This document shows, in pieces, positions 41,073 to 44,212 of a stretch of DNA of 44,212 nucleotides. Source of the DNA: Oscillospiraceae bacterium (lineage in GTDB: Bacteria > Bacillota > Clostridia > Oscillospirales > CAG-272); the NCBI GenBank assembly GCA_015065105.1, contig SVQZ01000012.1, positions 19,467 to 63,678 of the forward strand. Direction: 5' to 3'. Numbering within the stretch: the stretch's first letter is position 1; every line of letters begins with the position of its first letter. A program made the translations under genes and the position numbers. Under the pieces are notes generated by a model. It had not been told where the DNA came from and did not search any database. It saw only the letters and a list, made by a program, of their open reading frames with translations.

Positions 41073-41529
41073 TTCTTTTCTCCCAGCCTTCATTCAGAGA
41101 ACGTAAGGCAAACGTATAGCCTACGATCTTTTCATTAAGTTCGATCCTTTCCCAATCATTTGCATATTCAGAGATCGAGCTAAGCTCTTCAAGCTTTTTC
41201 TCTGTAAATGCTCTAATTCCGTAATACAGTTTTACTTCAAGCTTTTCTTGTTCTTCGGATTCATTGTATATACTTGAATAATTCAAAGCTCCTTCGAGAG
41301 CTTCTTCGATCTCGAGATGACAACACCCTTTTTCAATTACTCTTTTTCCGTGAAAAAGCATATTTTGAATCCTCCACAGAGCGCTAAGCCTGTATTTCGC
41401 ACATTTATACTCTGATATTCTGATTCTTTTTTCTTCGGGATCATTATCAAGCTTGCTGCAGATCTCTTCAAAACGCAAAATCTCATTGTTTATAAGGTCG
41501 TGCGTTGTTTCATAAAAAACATTACCCAT
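41056..41529 (-). CDS. Unrecognised helical protein, second gene of the regulatory operon
   Basis: A 157-residue soluble protein I do not recognise. It appears almost all helical, acidic and rich in Glu, Leu and Lys, with no signal peptide or membrane helix. It has EKGCCHLEIEEALEGAL in the middle and ends LNEKIVGYTFALRSLNEGWEKR. GGGAGG precedes the ATG at 41529, one base after the upstream stop. Its length, helical pattern and last segment resemble the gene before it, so the two may be distant relatives. Being co-transcribed with two regulators, it may be a sensor or an effector; no function is claimed. Confidence 0.75.
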   Translation of the reverse strand: MGNVFYETTHDLINNEILRFEEICSKLDNDPEEKRIRISEYKCAKYRLSALWRIQNMLFHGKRVIEKGCCHLEIEEALEGALNYSSIYNESEEQEKLEVKLYYGIRAFTEKKLEELSSISEYANDWERIELNEKIVGYTFALRSLNEGWEKRNETKA

Positions 41530-41530
41530 T

Positions 41531-42043
41531 TTAAACCTCCCACTTTATGTCGGGATATAATTGATAGTCTTTTCTCCATTTATCCCACGCTGAAAATACA
41601 CGTTCAAGAGCACTTACCTTTATTTTGAACTCGAACGCTCTGTCTTCATCACCGCAAGCTTTGGCATTCTTTAATTCTTCCTTATATGATTCAAATATCT
41701 GATCTCTCATAAATATCTCTGCCTGAAATACGGCAAGAAATATTTTCTTATTCTGATCGTCAAGTGAAAGATACAAATCATAAAGGTAAGGAAACCGAAC
41801 GCTCATTATACTCTCGCTTATATTCTGTCTGAGCTCAATGACCGCTTCTCCTCTTTCTTTATAGGTTTCTGTCATAAGTAAAAGACCTGCACGCAGACAG
41901 AAGGAATACATTCCAAGCTCTACTTGGAGCGCTTTTCTTTCTGTTGTACGTTCTCTCGGCACACTTTCCAGCCTTATTTTACATTCATCTTTAAATTCAA
42001 TTACCGTCTCGGCAAGTGAATTATATATTTCATTGATATTCAT
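41531..42043 (-). CDS. Unrecognised helical protein, first gene of the regulatory operon
   Basis: A 170-residue soluble protein that I do not recognise. It opens MNINEIYNSLAETVIEFKDEC and is largely helical with no membrane segment. A hydrophobic patch, LGMYSFCLRAGLLLMTETY, may be a packing helix. It ends KVSALERVFSAWDKWRKDY, which recalls the end of the next gene. AAAAGGAG precedes the ATG. It is first in an operon with a second unknown, an ArsR/DUF2087 regulator and an XRE regulator, behind a promoter framed by AGTGAT/ATCACT sites. Confidence 0.75.
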   Translation of the reverse strand: MNINEIYNSLAETVIEFKDECKIRLESVPRERTTERKALQVELGMYSFCLRAGLLLMTETYKERGEAVIELRQNISESIMSVRFPYLYDLYLSLDDQNKKIFLAVFQAEIFMRDQIFESYKEELKNAKACGDEDRAFEFKIKVSALERVFSAWDKWRKDYQLYPDIKWEV

Positions 42044-42046
42044 AAT

Positions 42047-42110
42047 ATCACTCCTTTTAGTTTTTGGGGCCCTATAGTGATATTATAACTGTCTAATCAC
42101 TTTTGGTCAA
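42047..42110 (-). promoter_or_regulatory. Promoter and putative operator of the four-gene regulatory operon
   Basis: On the minus strand TTGACC (42105-42110), 17 bases, TATAAT (42082-42087). The -10 box is framed by the inverted pair AGTGAT (42076-42081) and ATCACT (42096-42101). A third site, ATCACT at 42047-42052, overlaps the ribosome-site region. TAATATCACT (42043-42052) is the inverted repeat of AGTGATATTA (42076-42085). This layout suits autoregulation by one of the operon's own DNA-binding proteins. Confidence 0.7.
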
Positions 42111-42157
42111 TATTCTTCTACCAACAGTTGTACGTTATATAAAGAATTTTTATTTCT

Positions 42158-43897
42158 TTGGATTCAAAGAATCCTATATCTACTCTTCTTCATGAATCGG
42201 GCCATATTATGAAAGCGTGGGCTCCGGATACTTATGATAAGATCACAGAATTAATACTTGCCTGGTTCTCCAAAACACAGGGGGTAGATGTTGATGAGCT
42301 TATCGAGAATAAACGTGTAGAATATACCGAAAAATCGAAAAATCCTATATCATACAGCAAAGCAAGAGATGAGGTTATCAACAACGCTCTTGAGGCGGTG
42401 CAGGACGCAGAGAACTTTGCCGAAAGTATTGCCGAGACGATGGCCGAGCTTGGATATTCAAAGAGTAAGGCAACGGGTATATTGCAGTCTATAAAGGACT
42501 TCTTTGTTAACCTGAAGAACGCTATTACTTCTTACCTCAATAAAAAAGGCAGTGACAAGATGATCACTGCAGAGGGTAAGCATATGGCGAAGCATGCGGA
42601 TATGGAGTTTCTTGATAATCTTCTCGAGCTCTATAATCAGGGTATGCGTGAGGTCAGAAACAACTATGATGCCTATGTTCGCGGCGAGCACTCGGGCGAG
42701 GTTGATTCGAGTGAGAGGTTTATGTATGATAGCGATAAGGACTTATCAATAAAAAAACAGTTGAACAAATATAAAGATTTGATCAATGAAAATGAAATTG
42801 TTTGTAAGGTTCATTATGTTATTACGAGGAATAATCTGTTGATAAAAGACATTATTAAAATGTTTAAAGAATACGGCTATGCGATCGAAAGGGAGAATTT
42901 TGGAAAGATTGAGGTGAAACCTGAACAGTTAAAAAGAGGAATAAGTTATTTGCATACTGATGGTGAAAAAGCAGCAATGTATGCAATATATAGAGTAATT
43001 AAACACGGAAAAATTATTTCAGGTCATGACGATCACAAGAGTCGCAGTTACGATACCGTTACTATTGCAGCTCCAATTGAGATAAACAAAGAAAAAGCCA
43101 TTATGGGCGTTGTGATCAGATTGAATAATGGTGCCGAATACTACACTCATAGAATATTGAATACAGATGGAACAAAGTTCAAAATTAAAGAAATAAAAAA
43201 CGATGCAGAACCTACTTCCTACGTTCTAAAGGAAAAAACCTTTAATGGAACGAGCATCGGTTCTGCATATAATAAAATTATAACAGAAAATTATGATTTT
43301 GTCAAGATGGATGAGGATTATTTTACTGCTATAGAGTTAGGTGATGAATCATTAGTTAGGGAAATTGTAGATGAGGCGTTGAAAACCTCGAAAATGTCTT
43401 TAACTGATTCTTCGGAGCTCATCGTTTATGATGACAACGGAGATATTGTTCCTTTATCAAAACGATTATTTAAAGATGACAATGTAGATTTCCAATTCCT
43501 CGGTGACGAAGACACAAAGGCGACGGATTTGGAACGTATGAGTAAACTCAACCGTGACCTGCAGAAGCGTAACGATGCTCAGGCGGATATGATCAAAACT
43601 CTTCAGAGGCAGGTATATTTCTTTAACCGCGGAGATTTCTCGGTGCTTGACCACCGTGAGGTGCAGAAGATGGCGAAGCAGCTTATCAAGAATACCGGGG
43701 CAAAGGTAAGCGCGGACAAGCTTGGTAAACGTCTTTCCGATCTATATGACATGATGGCTCATGAGAGTAGCGAGAATGCGGCCAAGATACAAAGAGAATT
43801 GCAGTCGATTGCAACGGAATTGATCAACTCTGCGGAGGCTGTTAACATTAAGTTTTTTGACAACAAGATTTGTATCACTATAAAAAAAATAAAATAA
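42158..43897 (+). pseudogene. Truncated phage/mobile-element polyvalent protein (HExxH and LPD3/barnase-like segments)
   Basis: A 579-codon open frame that looks like an inner piece of a much larger protein. There is no ribosome site before the TTG at 42158 and the frame opens directly on a zinc-peptidase motif, H12-E-S-G-H16 (ISTLLHESGHIMKAW), with AESIAETMAE (about 88-97) as a possible third ligand. The part at about 215-340 (YLHTDGEKAAMYAIYRVIKHG, SYDTVTIAAPIEINKEKAIMG) resembles LPD3/PBECR nuclease-like domains of phage polyvalent proteins. The coiled-coil end (LERMSKLNRDLQKRNDAQAD, SADKLGKRLSDLYDMM) is also of that kind. The last about 15 codons become lysine- and isoleucine-rich, as after a junction. 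Base use changes: codons 190-445 are more AT-rich than both flanks. Probably a decaying remnant. Confidence 0.65.
42160..42174. repeat. Short palindrome at the left end of the mobile-element remnant
   Basis: GGATTC-AAA-GAATCC is a perfect inverted repeat, overlapping a second one, TTCTTTG-GATT-CAAAGAA (42154-42171). It lies at the point where the open frame of the remnant begins. Confidence 0.5.
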
Positions 43898-43904
43898 AAA
43901 AATC

Positions 43905-43957
43905 ACCGCCGAACAGGGCCTGCCCGAAAATACTGTATGTCCCCGCCGTTCGACGGT
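43905..43957. other. Structured sequence after the mobile-element remnant
   Basis: ACCGCCGAAC (43905-43914) can pair with GTTCGACGGT (43948-43957) with one mismatch, enclosing an inner GGGC-CT-GCCC hairpin (43916-43925). The remaining stretch to 44053 has no gene that I can see. No 5S rRNA is recognisable. Confidence 0.45.
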
Positions 43958-44053
43958 AATTAAACGAAGTTAAATTTTCCGATGATGATAGTATCCCCGG
44001 AGCGTACGTCCAAAACGTGTGTTAACATCATTTATAAAAATATAATAAAACAA

Positions 44054-44077
44054 AAACCACAGCGTTTGCTGTGGTTT
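44054..44077 (-). terminator. Terminator downstream of the 23S rRNA
   Basis: AAACCACAGC, GTTT, GCTGTGGTTT: a 10-bp perfect stem, about 70 bases past the 23S 3' end. On the minus strand it is followed by TTGTTTTATT. It probably ends the rRNA operon. Confidence 0.8.
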
Positions 44078-44145
44078 CAAAATGCTCATTAAAAGCCGAA
44101 CAAGAGATGTTGAAGTAAACGAGTTGTAAAACTCAACTTCTTTCG

Positions 44146-44212
44146 AAGTTCAAGCCCTCGGTCTATTAGTATCGGTCAGCTGAACACATTACTGTGCGTA
44201 CACCTCCGACCT
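44146..44212 (-). rRNA. 23S ribosomal RNA, 3' end (partial)
   Basis: The minus strand reads AGGTCGGAGGTGTACGCACA, then GTGTTCAGCTGACCGATACTA, then ATAGACCGAGGGCTTGAAC, the conserved last helix region of bacterial 23S rRNA. The gene continues past the right edge of the window. The 3' end is put near 44146 by comparison with the usual terminal CTT. Confidence 0.9.

Noticed and set aside
43905-43957. A further copy of the dispersed element
   Set aside because: It shares only a short GCCCGAAA string; the stem order and sequences differ.

Overview
The window looks like chromosomal DNA of a moderately AT-rich, probably spore-forming Clostridia-type Firmicute, perhaps an uncultured gut lineage. Supporting signs are the order SRP RNA-dnaX-ybaB-recR, the order rimP-nusA-ylxR-ylxQ-infB, a yunB-type sporulation gene, S-layer-homology (SLH) surface proteins, an LCP protein, a lipoteichoic-acid-synthase-like protein, a Wzz/BY-kinase pair, and strong Shine-Dalgarno sites with sigma-A promoters that repeatedly show 17-bp spacing. 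The species cannot be named from sequence alone.

Layout. 1-425: tRNA-Glu(CTC) on the minus strand, next to a 127-bp direct repeat that carries tRNA-Glu debris and a terminator. 552-8181: an SLH protein with a beta-propeller, then a surface-polysaccharide cluster behind a consensus promoter (two tandem Wzy-like polymerases, a family 2 glycosyltransferase, a Wzx flippase). 8217-12237: a GH20-like glycosidase, divergent from an EamA transporter and a PAP2 phosphatase. 12286-15273: SRP RNA, dnaX, ybaB, recR. 15273-18827: copies of an intergenic repeat family, a membrane protein and ygiQ. 18854-23696: the infB operon with its promoter and leader hairpin. 23737-28550: an LCP gene, divergent from a GH127/PIG-L/NagB-like glycan-use operon. 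28609-33542: a minus-strand group of a PfoR-like membrane protein, an LTA-synthase-like protein, DUF3842 and a sodium symporter. 33566-36909: nanA-type sialic acid lyase, yunB, and a Wzz/BY-kinase operon with Tyr-Gly tails. 36935-40345: an SLH-anchored lysozyme and two tandem esterases. 40345-42110: a four-gene regulatory operon with two proteins I do not recognise. 42158-43897: a truncated mobile-element protein. 44146-44212: the 3' end of a 23S rRNA gene on the minus strand.

How the genes fit together. Much of the accessory content deals with the envelope and glycans: polymer synthesis and export (Wzy, Wzx, GT2, Wzz, BY-kinase, LCP, LTA synthase), SLH-anchored enzymes, and glycan breakdown (GH127, GH20-like, esterases, amino-sugar deacetylase and isomerase, sialic acid lyase). 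Between these lie conserved blocks for translation, replication and repair. The parts most worth a second look are the dispersed structured repeat, the Tyr-Gly tails on both halves of the kinase module, the operon at 40345-42110 with its repeated AGTGAT/ATCACT sites, the mosaic mobile-element remnant beside the rRNA operon, the polymerase gene with no ordinary start codon, and the tRNA-Glu debris at the left edge.
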